Below are positions 11,108-18,858 of a DNA stretch of 64,000 nt, in pieces (position 1 is the first letter of the stretch; each line of letters opens with the position of its first letter). Position numbers and translations under genes: made by a program. The notes beneath the pieces were generated by a model. The model had not been told where the DNA came from, did not search any database, and saw only the letters and a program-made list of their open reading frames with translations. Where the stretch lies: positions 1,585,001-1,649,000 of the forward strand of contig NZ_CP015381.1 in assembly GCF_001854245.1 (NCBI RefSeq). Reading direction: 5' to 3'. Source of the DNA: Desulfococcus multivorans. GTDB taxonomy: Bacteria; Desulfobacterota; Desulfobacteria; Desulfobacterales; Desulfococcaceae.

Positions 11108-11430
11108 TGTCGACTTTCATGATGGTGAGCGGATAGATGTGCCGGGAGATTTCCCTTTGCCCTGTAGATCCGAAAGGTAATATTCAACCCTGGATACCCC
11201 ATCCGTGCCTTTTTAATATGCAGGTTGTTTTCATCTCGGTCTTCGATGGTGAACCGTCCCTGGGAGGCTTTTTGTGATCTTGCCCAGGTACTTTTGGTAA
11301 CTATTGTAAAAGTGATTCTCTCTTCACCCGTTAATGTTCCGGATCGAGTACGAATTCCTGCCCAACGTTTCAAATCAGCCGCGCGGCTTTTTGTGTCGGC
11401 CGATTTTCATGGTCGGATGTTGTGATGTGA
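11099..11430. other. Intergenic region with a repeat half-copy and a doubtful 128-residue frame
   Basis: The first 57 bases (11101-11157) are a half copy of the palindromic repeat described at 51559. On the minus strand a frame from a TTG at 11373 to 10987 reads MKRWAGIRTRSGTLTG... It looks partly protein-like (TFTIVTKSTWARSQ), but its 3' third runs through the repeat and antisense to the YkgJ-like gene. I do not recognise it and treat it as doubtful or as a remnant. Confidence 0.3.
11101..11157 (-). repeat. Half copy of the palindromic intergenic repeat
   Basis: The sequence from ATTCAACTGTCGACTTTCAT through GATGGTGAGCGGATAGATGT to GCCGGGAGATTTCCC aligns along its length with the reverse complement of the right arm of the 51559-51704 element (AACTCAACTTTCGACTGTCG, GATGGTGACCGGATAGAGGT, GCCGGGAGATACGGCCC). 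The other arm is not recognisable here. Confidence 0.75.
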
Positions 11431-11763
11431 TCACTCAATGAACTCTCCGATTACACTATGCTTTAATTTGATCTGATGAATAAGGCGGTCGTATTTATGA
11501 ATTCGAATTACCGCGCGAACAATCATATAGCTGCCAAAAACGATTAAAATAAGATTGAGCGCCCCCAATGGAACAAGAAAATGTAATACGTGTAGAACGT
11601 TATAATATTTTGAGGTAGCTATCAGCACGCTCAATACCGACAAAGGCAACGCTAACATAGCTATCCCTGTCCGCATCACGGCTAAAGATGTGCGCTTTTC
11701 TGCCAGGATTAGCTGCACCTCATTGATTACTATTGAATCACTGTTGTATGTAGCGTTGGTCAA
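11431..11763 (-). CDS. DUF202 family small membrane protein
   Basis: This 110-residue protein has the DUF202 signature near its N terminus (LILAEKRTSLAVMRTGIAML), followed by two hydrophobic segments (about 37-53 and 62-85) that should span the inner membrane. It resembles YidH-type proteins, whose function is unknown. The start is a TTG at 11763 preceded by a well-placed AAAGGA sequence; no ATG exists in this frame near the N terminus. It stands alone downstream of a region with a possible coding remnant. Confidence 0.65.
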   Translation of the reverse strand: MTNATYNSDSIVINEVQLILAEKRTSLAVMRTGIAMLALPLSVLSVLIATSKYYNVLHVLHFLVPLGALNLILIVFGSYMIVRAVIRIHKYDRLIHQIKLKHSVIGEFIE

Positions 11764-11828
11764 AACGCATTCCTTTTTAATAGATCTCGTTATCCAACGT
11801 CGGGCGTCTCTGATTCAGTGCTACCGCT

Positions 11829-12017
11829 TCAAACCGTGCGCTCAAAGCGCCCGTTGCATATGGAAATGCCGTGCTGCAGGCCAAACATACCATAGAGACC
11901 ATTGTCCAGACGTTGATTCTCCACCAGAGCGAACGGGCCGCAGTTCGCCGCCAGGTTGGTCAACAGGCGGGCGATGAATTCGTAAATTTGGCTGCCGAAC
12001 AAAAACCCGGCAATTCC
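11829..12017 (-). pseudogene. Possible coding remnant without a start codon
   Basis: Between an in-frame stop at 12018-12020 and a stop at 11829-11831, the minus strand is open for 62 codons and reads GIAGFLFGSQIYEFIARLLT, NLAANCGPFALVENQRLDNG, LYGMFGLQHGISICNGRFER and TV. The composition looks protein-like, with balanced hydrophobic and glycine residues. I do not recognise the family, no good start codon or ribosome-binding site is present, and the stretch may be the tail of a lost gene. Confidence 0.3.
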
Positions 12018-12051
12018 TCAAGACGGCCAATACGGTTTGAAATGCGCATGA

Positions 12052-12498
12052 TCAGTTGTAACTTGCTCGAGTCGCTTCATCACTCATCGTCGGCGCAACA
12101 AGGGGCTTCCAATCAGGGTTTTCCCAGGTCCCAAGATCCGTATGCATATCAAGATATTTTTTCGGTATCGGGTGGGTGCCTACAACGACAGTTAACTGAT
12201 AGCGTTTTTCGAGAAAGGTTTTGAATGTATTGATGTGGGGACAGGGCGGATAACCCACAACAAGGCCGGTAGCTAAATGAATAACTTCTGCGCCGTTCCT
12301 CACCATTTCCTCACCCGCATATTCAATGTTTCCACCAGGACAGCCGTCGCATGATGTAAAACCAACCAACTCGAGTTCCGTGTCCGTGTATCTGCTGAAA
12401 GCACCCTCCTTACTTTTCATCGCCCGGAAACATTTACCACCGGCACAGCGGCGATAACGATCGCAAATAATTATTCCGATCTTTGTCTTCGAATTCAT
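12052..12498 (-). CDS. CGGC-domain putative metal-binding protein
   Basis: From the ATG at 12498, which follows a GAAAGGA site, the product has 148 residues. The cysteines match the CGGC domain (PF08821): CDRYRRCAGGKCFRA at about 12-26, CDGCPGG at about 51-57, and a later GYPPCPHI. It also ends in the ThrHis-rich KYLDMHTDLGTWENPDW segment. The family is thought to bind metals and occurs mainly in anaerobes; its biochemical role is unknown. It lies downstream of hutH on the same strand with a 76-base gap, so it may be read through from the hut operon. Confidence 0.75.
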   Translation of the reverse strand: MNSKTKIGIIICDRYRRCAGGKCFRAMKSKEGAFSRYTDTELELVGFTSCDGCPGGNIEYAGEEMVRNGAEVIHLATGLVVGYPPCPHINTFKTFLEKRYQLTVVVGTHPIPKKYLDMHTDLGTWENPDWKPLVAPTMSDEATRASYN

Positions 12499-12574
12499 CT
12501 CATTTCCTTTCGATTTCAACCATTACCTTCGGGGTAGAGGCAACCCTATGTGTGAACCCTGTCAATACGCATCC

Positions 12575-14143
12575 TCACTGCGACGGCGGCACCCTCCGGG
12601 CATACGAACGGATTTCGCCCACGGCCGCCTCCACGGCCCGGACGACCTCGCCCCGCCGCAGGACATCACGCATGGTTTGGATGTCGATGTAGAGGTCCCG
12701 GTCCTCGGCCATGTAGGGCACGTAGCGTCGGATGACCCGGTAGGCGGCGTGGGTGCCTCTGCCGCCGGTCATTGGCTGTTTCTTCTGGAGCAGATCGTAT
12801 GCCTGGGCTGCGCAGAGCAGCTCGATGGCCACGACGTGTTCGACGTTGTCGAGGATTTCCCGGGTCTGCCGCATGGCAATCGATCCCATGCTGACGTGAT
12901 CCTCCTTGTTGGCCGAGGTGGGGATCGAATCGATGCAGGCCGGGTGGGCCAGTACCTTGTTTTCGGAAACCAGCGCCGCGGCCACATACTGGCCGATCAT
13001 GTAGCCGGAGTTGAGACCGCCGTGCTCGGTCAAAAAAGCGGGGAGGTCACTGAGCTGAGGGTTGACCAGTCGTTCGATGCGTCGTTCGGAGACGCTTCCC
13101 AGTTCCGCGAGACCCATGGACAGATAGTCCGCCGCCATGGCCACCGGCTGGCCGTGGAAATTGCCGCCAAGGCGAATCTCTTCGGTGTCGGCGAAGATCA
13201 GGGGGTTGGTGGTGGTGGCATTGATTTCGATGTCGATGACGCGCCTGGCATGGGCCAGCGCGTCCTTGCTCGCCCCGTGAATCTGGGGCGAGCATCTCAG
13301 GGTATAGGCGTCCTGGAGCCGCGCACACCCTTTGTGAGAGGCCATGATCTCGCTGTCTGCCGTGAGCCGGAGCATGTTGTCGGCCGTGAGGATCTGGCCC
13401 GGGTGGGGGCGCACCTGATGGATGCGGGGATCGAACTCGGAACTGCTCCCCATGAGCACCTCCAGGGTCATGGCGCAGGCGATGTCGGCCATCTTGGAAA
13501 TGCGGACGGCGTCGTGGACCACCAGGGCGCCCATGCCGGTCATGACCTGGGTACCGTTGATGAGAGCGAGCCCTTCGCCGGCCGCCAGCTTGAGGGGTGG
13601 AAGATTGATGGCTGAAAGTGCTGCCGCCCCGGGCATCCGACACCCCTTGAAAACGGCCTCGCCCCGGCCGATGAGCACCAGGCCGAGGTGGGCCGTTGGC
13701 GCCAGGTCGCCGGATGCGCCTACCGACCCTTTTTCGGGAATGACCGGAGTAAGCCCTGCGTTGAGGAACGTGATGAGGTAGCGGAGGGTTTCCATCCGGC
13801 AACCGGAATAGCCCAGCGAGAGGTCGTGGACCCGAAGGGCCATAATGGCCCGAACCACCTCCTCGGGCAGGGGATCGCCGACGCCCGCGGCGTGACTCAT
13901 GAGGACATTTTCCTGGAGCTTCCGGGTTTCGGTTTCGGAGATGGAGACGTCGCATAGGGCTCCAAAGCCCGTCGTGATTCCATAGATGACCTTCTTCTCC
14001 TTTACCCATCGGGCGATAAGCCGACTCGTCTTTTCGACCCGGCCTTCGCCGACCGGGGATATCGAAACCGGCGCCCGATCCCGGGCTACGGCCACCAGGT
14101 CGTCGATGGTGATTTCATCTTTGTCCAGATAGATTTTCGGCAT
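12575..14143 (-). CDS. hutH: Histidine ammonia-lyase
   Basis: The product of about 522 residues is a member of the aromatic amino acid lyase family. It has the Ala-Ser-Gly triad that forms the MIO cofactor (GSVGASGDLAPTAHL), the YGITTGFG active-site segment near residue 55 and the NPLIFAD motif. It removes ammonia from L-histidine to give urocanate. I chose the ATG at 14143 because an AAAGG site lies nine bases upstream; the ATG at 14152 directly abuts that site. It is the last gene of the hutU-ftcD-hutI-hutH operon. Confidence 0.96.
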   Translation of the reverse strand: MPKIYLDKDEITIDDLVAVARDRAPVSISPVGEGRVEKTSRLIARWVKEKKVIYGITTGFGALCDVSISETETRKLQENVLMSHAAGVGDPLPEEVVRAIMALRVHDLSLGYSGCRMETLRYLITFLNAGLTPVIPEKGSVGASGDLAPTAHLGLVLIGRGEAVFKGCRMPGAAALSAINLPPLKLAAGEGLALINGTQVMTGMGALVVHDAVRISKMADIACAMTLEVLMGSSSEFDPRIHQVRPHPGQILTADNMLRLTADSEIMASHKGCARLQDAYTLRCSPQIHGASKDALAHARRVIDIEINATTTNPLIFADTEEIRLGGNFHGQPVAMAADYLSMGLAELGSVSERRIERLVNPQLSDLPAFLTEHGGLNSGYMIGQYVAAALVSENKVLAHPACIDSIPTSANKEDHVSMGSIAMRQTREILDNVEHVVAIELLCAAQAYDLLQKKQPMTGGRGTHAAYRVIRRYVPYMAEDRDLYIDIQTMRDVLRRGEVVRAVEAAVGEIRSYARRVPPSQ

Positions 14144-14178
14144 CGACAGCATCCTTTCTCAGATCAGAACCATCGACA

Positions 14179-15423
14179 TCAGAAAACACGCTTCCCGCGC
14201 TTGTAGACGGCGGTGATCGGCGAGACGCCGGCATGGTAGGCCAGGATCGTTGGAGAATCTCCATCCAGGAGCAGAAAATCCGCCTGTTTGCCCGGATCAA
14301 GACTGCCCACGGAACGGGCCATGCCTATGGCGTAGGCGGCGTTGAGCGTACCTGCCGTCAACGCCTCGAAGGGGGTCATGAACATGTTGACCACTGCTAG
14401 GCCTATAACGAAAGGCATTGACTCGGTATAGCTTGACCCGGGGTTGCAGTCGGTGGCCAGGGCCACGGCCAGACCGGCGTCGATCATGTGTCTCGCCCGG
14501 GCGTAGGGTTTTCTGAGGCTGTAGGCCGTTGCCGGCAGGAGGACGGCCGTCACTCCGGCCTCGACCATGCGCTGGAGGTTGTCATCGGAGGCCGCCAGGA
14601 GATGATCGGCGGAGGCGGCCCCGAGAGCCGCAGCCAATGCCGCTCCCCCCAGATCGTGGACCTCGTCGGCATGAATCCTGACGCCTAGGCCCGCCGTCCG
14701 TGCGGCTTCGAGGATTCGTCGTGCCTGGTCAATGGAAAAGACGCCCTTTTCGCAGAAGACGTCGCAGAATCGCGCGATTCCCTGCTCCCGGATCTCGGGG
14801 ATCATCTCACCCACCACGAGATCCACGAAGGCGTCGGCGCGGTCCCTGTACTCCACCGGAACGGCATGTGCGCCCAGGAAAGTGGGGACGACGTCCAGGG
14901 GCATTTCGCGGCCGAGACGGTCGATAACCCGGAGCATTTTGAGTTCGGTTGCGGTGTCTAGCCCGTACCCGCTCTTGATCTCGATGGTGGTGGTGCCGAG
15001 ACGGAGGGCCGTCTGGACCCGGCGGCGGCTTGCCTCGAAAAGCGCTTCTTCCGAGGCATTCCGGACCGTCTTCACCGACGATAGAATGCCCCCCCCCATG
15101 GCCAGGATTTCCATGTAGGGGGTTCCGGCCATGCGCAGCTCGAATTCCGCTTCCCGCAGTTCGGTAAAACACATGTGGGTGTGGGGATCGACGAAGCCGG
15201 GGATCATGGTGCGCCCCCGACAGTCGACGACTTCGTCGATCATCCCCATGACGGTCCGACCCCGCACGATGTCCATGTCCCCGACATCAGTGATGAGGCC
15301 GTTGCCCACGAGGAGGGCGCCCCGGTCATGGATACGGATTTTCCCCTGATCTTTTCCGGCGGCGGGGATGCCTGCGTCAACAGGCGAGAAGATGCGGGCG
15401 TTCTTAAAGAGCTGTGCGGTCAT
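14179..15423 (-). CDS. hutI: Imidazolonepropionase
   Basis: The 414-residue protein belongs to the amidohydrolase superfamily and matches HutI. It has the metal-binding PGFVDPHTHMCF motif, the IEIKSGYGLDT segment, the HADEVHDLGGA motif and the ALATDCNPGSSYTESMPF segment with the conserved metal-binding Asp. It hydrolyses 4-imidazolone-5-propionate to N-formimino-glutamate in the cytoplasm. Its start overlaps the stop of ftcD by four bases, so translation is probably coupled. Confidence 0.95.
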   Translation of the reverse strand: MTAQLFKNARIFSPVDAGIPAAGKDQGKIRIHDRGALLVGNGLITDVGDMDIVRGRTVMGMIDEVVDCRGRTMIPGFVDPHTHMCFTELREAEFELRMAGTPYMEILAMGGGILSSVKTVRNASEEALFEASRRRVQTALRLGTTTIEIKSGYGLDTATELKMLRVIDRLGREMPLDVVPTFLGAHAVPVEYRDRADAFVDLVVGEMIPEIREQGIARFCDVFCEKGVFSIDQARRILEAARTAGLGVRIHADEVHDLGGAALAAALGAASADHLLAASDDNLQRMVEAGVTAVLLPATAYSLRKPYARARHMIDAGLAVALATDCNPGSSYTESMPFVIGLAVVNMFMTPFEALTAGTLNAAYAIGMARSVGSLDPGKQADFLLLDGDSPTILAYHAGVSPITAVYKRGKRVF

Positions 15424-16337
15424 GTGTCGTCGCCCATGGCAGCCAATAGCCGCAGTTCGGTCACCTGATCGAGGTGAAAACCCGCCGCCTGCAGGTAATA
15501 GGCCGCGCTTTGGATGAAGGCCCCCGCCGAGACCATGCCCGGGATGTCGGTCAAGGCCACCTCGACCCCCCAGCCGCGGGCTTCCATGCGCACCATCTCG
15601 AGAATCCGGTAGAGCGGCACGACAGCCGGGTCCAGTATGGTGAATCGAATCTGGGTCATGTCACGGTCTTCGATGGCCCGGGCGTTTGCCTTGACATGAC
15701 AGGGCCCCCCGGCATGGACCGTTACGGCTTCGGCGATCTTGACGGCCACGGCGATATCGGCCGTGCGAAGATTGACATGAAAATATAGGGGACGCTTGCC
15801 GACGCCGACGGCCGTCGCTCCGGCGGTGGGATGAAGCCTGGGTTCACCTATATCCGGCCGGCGCTTGGGCGCGGAGGCCTCGATTTTCAGGAGATCATAC
15901 CCGCCCCTCCGGAGATCCGCCGGACATCGTCGTTCATGACGTATGGCCGCTTCGCCGAAAAAATAGACGGGGATCTCCGTCTCATGGAAAAGGCGCCGGC
16001 CAAAGTCCCGGGCCAAGGTTGTGCAAGCTTCCATGGAGATGTTCGTTACCGGCGCGAAGGGGATCATGTCTACAGCGCCGATACCCAGGTGCAGACCCGT
16101 GTAGGCGTTCATGTCGATGGTTTCCAGGGCGATTCTGGCCGCGGCCATGAGGGCTTCCTGCACGGGTCCGGGTCTGCCCGCCAGGGAAATCGTCAAGTGG
16201 TTCTCTTCGCCGTCGGACCGATGGTCCAGGAGGTGACACCCCGGGGTGGTCCGGAATGGGTTCAGGATAGCGTCGATCACATCGTGCCGTCGTCCTTCGC
16301 TGAAACAGGGGGTACATTCGATCAACTGGATTGCCAT
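15420..16337 (-). CDS. ftcD: Glutamate formimidoyltransferase (FTCD N-terminal type)
   Basis: This 305-residue protein corresponds to the formiminotransferase half of the mammalian bifunctional enzyme FTCD: MAIQLIECTPCFSEGRRHDV at the start, HLGIGAVDMIPFAPV, IPVYFFGEAA and the GVGKRPLYFHVNL region. It transfers the formimino group from formiminoglutamate to tetrahydrofolate, releasing glutamate. The cyclodeaminase domain is absent, so a separate FchA-type enzyme would be needed elsewhere in the genome. Its presence instead of HutG or HutF means the pathway saves the one-carbon unit on folate. An AAGGAG site precedes the ATG. Confidence 0.93.
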   Translation of the reverse strand: MAIQLIECTPCFSEGRRHDVIDAILNPFRTTPGCHLLDHRSDGEENHLTISLAGRPGPVQEALMAAARIALETIDMNAYTGLHLGIGAVDMIPFAPVTNISMEACTTLARDFGRRLFHETEIPVYFFGEAAIRHERRCPADLRRGGYDLLKIEASAPKRRPDIGEPRLHPTAGATAVGVGKRPLYFHVNLRTADIAVAVKIAEAVTVHAGGPCHVKANARAIEDRDMTQIRFTILDPAVVPLYRILEMVRMEARGWGVEVALTDIPGMVSAGAFIQSAAYYLQAAGFHLDQVTELRLLAAMGDDT

Positions 16338-16389
16338 GACGCTTCTCCTTTATCATTTCTCCGCAGCAGGCCTTTGGCGGGAACCCGAT

Positions 16390-18420
16390 CTACCGGGATT
16401 TGGGAAACAGGGCGTCCACCGTTTCCGTCACCAATGCATCATCGGTCAGGTACGGAAGGGTAATCTGATCGCCGTTGACATTCTCCTGGTTGTACGCCAT
16501 GGCCACGGCCATGGCATTGGGGTTTCGTGCCCAATTGCGTCGCGCCACGCCGCCCATGACGTCCCAGGACATGGCCGATCGAATCACGGCGTCCACCCGC
16601 TCGCCGCCGTCGAGGACGAGTCCGAACCCGCCGTTGACGGCTTTGCCGATGCCGGTACCGCCACCGTTGTGCAGCGCCACCAGAGACATGCCCCGGGCAG
16701 CGTTTCCCGCGAAGCAATGTGTCGCCATGTCGGCGGTGACGTTGCTGCCGTCCCGGATATTGGCCGTCTCCCGGAAGGGGGAGTCTGTTCCCCCCGGATC
16801 GTGGTGGTCCCGGCCCACCATGATGGGACCGATCTCACCCGAGCGGACCATGGCGTTGAACCTGAGGGCGATGGCGGTTCGACCGGCGGCGTCCTGATAT
16901 AGAATGCGGGCCTGGCTTCCCACCACCAACCGGTGTTTTTCGGCGTCGCGAATCCAGGCCCGGTTGTCCCGGTCTTCGGGACGTCGTTCGGGGTCGATGC
17001 AGGCCATGGCGGCCTGATCGGTCCGCGCGAGATCTTCGGGATCTCCTGAAAGGCAGACCCAACGAAAAGGGCCGTAACCGTAATCGAAGATAGGACCCAT
17101 AATATCTTCAAAATAGGAAGGAAAAATGAATCCTTCCCTGGCGTCCCGACCGTTCTTGGCGATCTCGGGAACACCGGCGTCGAAAACCGCTTTGAGAAAA
17201 GCGTTGCCGTAGTCGAAAAAATAGGCCCCGCGTGCCGAAAGGATCCGGATGAGTTCGAAATGGCGCCGGAGGCTTCGATCGACCATCTGTCGAAAAAGGC
17301 GTCTGTCGGCGGTCAACAGTCGCGTCCGCTCCTCGAAGCTCACGCCCTGGGGACAGTAACCGCCGTCATAAGCCACGTGGCAGGAGGTCTGATCCGAAAG
17401 GAGATCCACATGAATGTTTTTGGCGACGATGTACTCCAGCAAATCGACAACGTTTCCATGGTAGGCCAGGGAAAGGGGTGTTCCGGAGCGGGCGGCGGCG
17501 GCGGCCTTGATGAATATCTCGTCGGGGTCGGGCGACATCTCGTCGACCCACCCCTGATCCATCCGAGTGCGGATTCGTGACGCGTCCACTTCGGCGATGA
17601 CCGAAACGGCACCGGCGATGGCGGCGGCCTTGGGCTGGGCGCCGCTCATGCCCCCCAATCCCGAGGAGACGAACAGGAGTCCCCTGAGATTTTGGTCGGC
17701 TGCCACTCCGCACATTTTGCGTCCGGCGTTGAGGAGGGTGTTGTAGGTGCCGTGGACAATGCCCTGGGGGCCGATGTACATCCATCCTCCGGCAGTCATC
17801 TGGCCGTAGGAGGAGACCCCCATCTGGGCCGCGATCTCCCAGTCGTCGGGGTTGTCATAGAGCCCGACCATAAGGCCGTTGGTAATGATGACCCGGGGCG
17901 CCTCCGGTCCGGACTTGAATAGTCCCAGCGGATGCCCTGACTGTACTACCAGGGTCTGGGCTTCGGTCAGTTCCTCAAGATAGCGTTTGATGAGCCGGTA
18001 TTGCATCCAGTTCTGGCAAACGCTGCCGGTTTCACCGTAGGTGACCAATTCGTAGGGGTAGAGGGCCACGTCACTATCGAGGTTGTTGTCGATCATGAGT
18101 TGGAAAGCCTTGCCCGCCAGGCAGTTGCCTCGGTAGGTGTTCACCGGTCGGGCGGTGATGGGCTCCCGGGGCCGAAAACGATACCCGTAGATCCGGCCCC
18201 GCGTTCTCAGTTCGTTCAGGAACTCGGGGGCCAGGACGGCGTGATGGGTCCCGGGAATATAGCGGAGGGCGTTTTTAAGAGCGATTTCCGTCTGAGCGCG
18301 AGAAAGGCGGAATCCTCTGTCGGGGGCCCGCCGGATATCCGGCGCAAAGGGCGGCATCGGGGGCAACGCGCTTTCGATCCGGATTCTCATGGCTTCGGAT
18401 ATCTGACGATGGGTCAACAT
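16390..18420 (-). CDS. hutU: Urocanate hydratase, long form
   Basis: The 676-residue product is a urocanase, recognisable by MYIGPQGIVHGTYNT, LFVSSGLGGMSGAQPKAAAI (the NAD-binding loop), DQTSCHVAYDGGYCP and the late HNGGGTGIGKAVNGG. It adds water to urocanate to give imidazolonepropionate and uses NAD+ as an electrophile. Common bacterial HutU has about 555 residues; this one has about 120 more, a length like that of the animal enzyme. It is the first gene of the operon, with a GGAGG site before the ATG and a promoter with a palindromic operator upstream. Confidence 0.95.
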   Translation of the reverse strand: MLTHRQISEAMRIRIESALPPMPPFAPDIRRAPDRGFRLSRAQTEIALKNALRYIPGTHHAVLAPEFLNELRTRGRIYGYRFRPREPITARPVNTYRGNCLAGKAFQLMIDNNLDSDVALYPYELVTYGETGSVCQNWMQYRLIKRYLEELTEAQTLVVQSGHPLGLFKSGPEAPRVIITNGLMVGLYDNPDDWEIAAQMGVSSYGQMTAGGWMYIGPQGIVHGTYNTLLNAGRKMCGVAADQNLRGLLFVSSGLGGMSGAQPKAAAIAGAVSVIAEVDASRIRTRMDQGWVDEMSPDPDEIFIKAAAAARSGTPLSLAYHGNVVDLLEYIVAKNIHVDLLSDQTSCHVAYDGGYCPQGVSFEERTRLLTADRRLFRQMVDRSLRRHFELIRILSARGAYFFDYGNAFLKAVFDAGVPEIAKNGRDAREGFIFPSYFEDIMGPIFDYGYGPFRWVCLSGDPEDLARTDQAAMACIDPERRPEDRDNRAWIRDAEKHRLVVGSQARILYQDAAGRTAIALRFNAMVRSGEIGPIMVGRDHHDPGGTDSPFRETANIRDGSNVTADMATHCFAGNAARGMSLVALHNGGGTGIGKAVNGGFGLVLDGGERVDAVIRSAMSWDVMGGVARRNWARNPNAMAVAMAYNQENVNGDQITLPYLTDDALVTETVDALFPKSR

Positions 18421-18518
18421 GGCGATTCTCCCTCCTGTCTGAAATCCCCGGGGTGGCTGCGGGCCTCTGCCGAACGGCCATGTTACGGCCCAGGATAGTG
18501 GGGACGGCGTGCGGGACT

Positions 18519-18528
18519 TGTATATACA
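18519..18528. promoter_or_regulatory. Putative HutC-type operator TGTATATACA
   Basis: A perfect ten-base palindrome of the TGTA-N2-TACA type lies about 100 bases upstream of hutU, at or just past the predicted transcription start. HutC and related GntR-family repressors of histidine catabolism bind sites of this kind and are released by urocanate. No HutC gene is in the window, so the assignment is inferred. Confidence 0.55.
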
Positions 18529-18536
18529 TTACCTGT

Positions 18537-18565
18537 CTCGTAGAACAGATCCGTAATCTTGTCAA
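18537..18565 (-). promoter_or_regulatory. Putative promoter of the hut operon
   Basis: On the minus strand TTGACA (18560-18565) and TACGAG (18537-18542) are separated by 17 bases. The -35 box is perfect and the -10 box weak, as expected for a regulated promoter. Transcription would start next to the TGTATATACA palindrome. Confidence 0.5.
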
Positions 18566-18711
18566 GCAGGTCCCGCCGATCCCCTCATCGGTGCCGCGGC
18601 ATGACGGTTTTCACGGCCGGAGAGCCATCCTCGATGCCGGCTTTTGTACCGATTTCCCGGCTCTCCGGAAGCCCTCGGGGATAGAGCCCCGTGGGGAGAC
18701 GATATTGTATT

Positions 18712-18858
18712 TCAGGCATTGTCCGGGATGTGCCCGAAGCGGTCTTGAGCCATTTCTTTGATGAGGGGAAGCAGATCCAGCTCCGCCAGGTATTTTCCCT
18801 TTATTCTGCCGTAACGATCGTCCAGATGCGGCCGTAATTGCTTGGGACGGTCAGCCAC
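18712..18858 (-). CDS. Possible 48-residue small protein overlapping the GH13 3' end
   Basis: A GTG at 18858 opens a frame of 48 residues ending at 18712; its last 30 residues lie beyond the GH13 stop codon. That part is protein-like (GKYLAELDLLPLIKEMAQDR, then FGHIPDNA) and amphipathic. It could be a genuine small ORF overlapping the GH13 gene, or the true C-terminal tail of that protein displaced by a frameshift. The ribosome-binding site before the GTG is weak. I know no homologue. Confidence 0.3.
   Translation of the reverse strand: MADRPKQLRPHLDDRYGRIKGKYLAELDLLPLIKEMAQDRFGHIPDNA

Larger units (their letters stand above)
18421..18711. other. hutU upstream region
   Basis: Apart from the promoter and palindrome listed separately, the stretch from about 18570 to 18711 shows no recognisable gene or RNA. 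It contains several GC-rich inverted segments (for example around 18610-18690), but none with a following T-run. Confidence 0.4.

Noticed and set aside
12548-13615. 355-codon plus-strand frame opposite hutH
   Set aside because: It is an antisense shadow of a clear GC-rich gene and its translation resembles no protein.
15831-16902. Long plus-strand frames opposite ftcD and hutU
   Set aside because: They mirror real genes on the other strand, without ribosome-binding sites or motifs.
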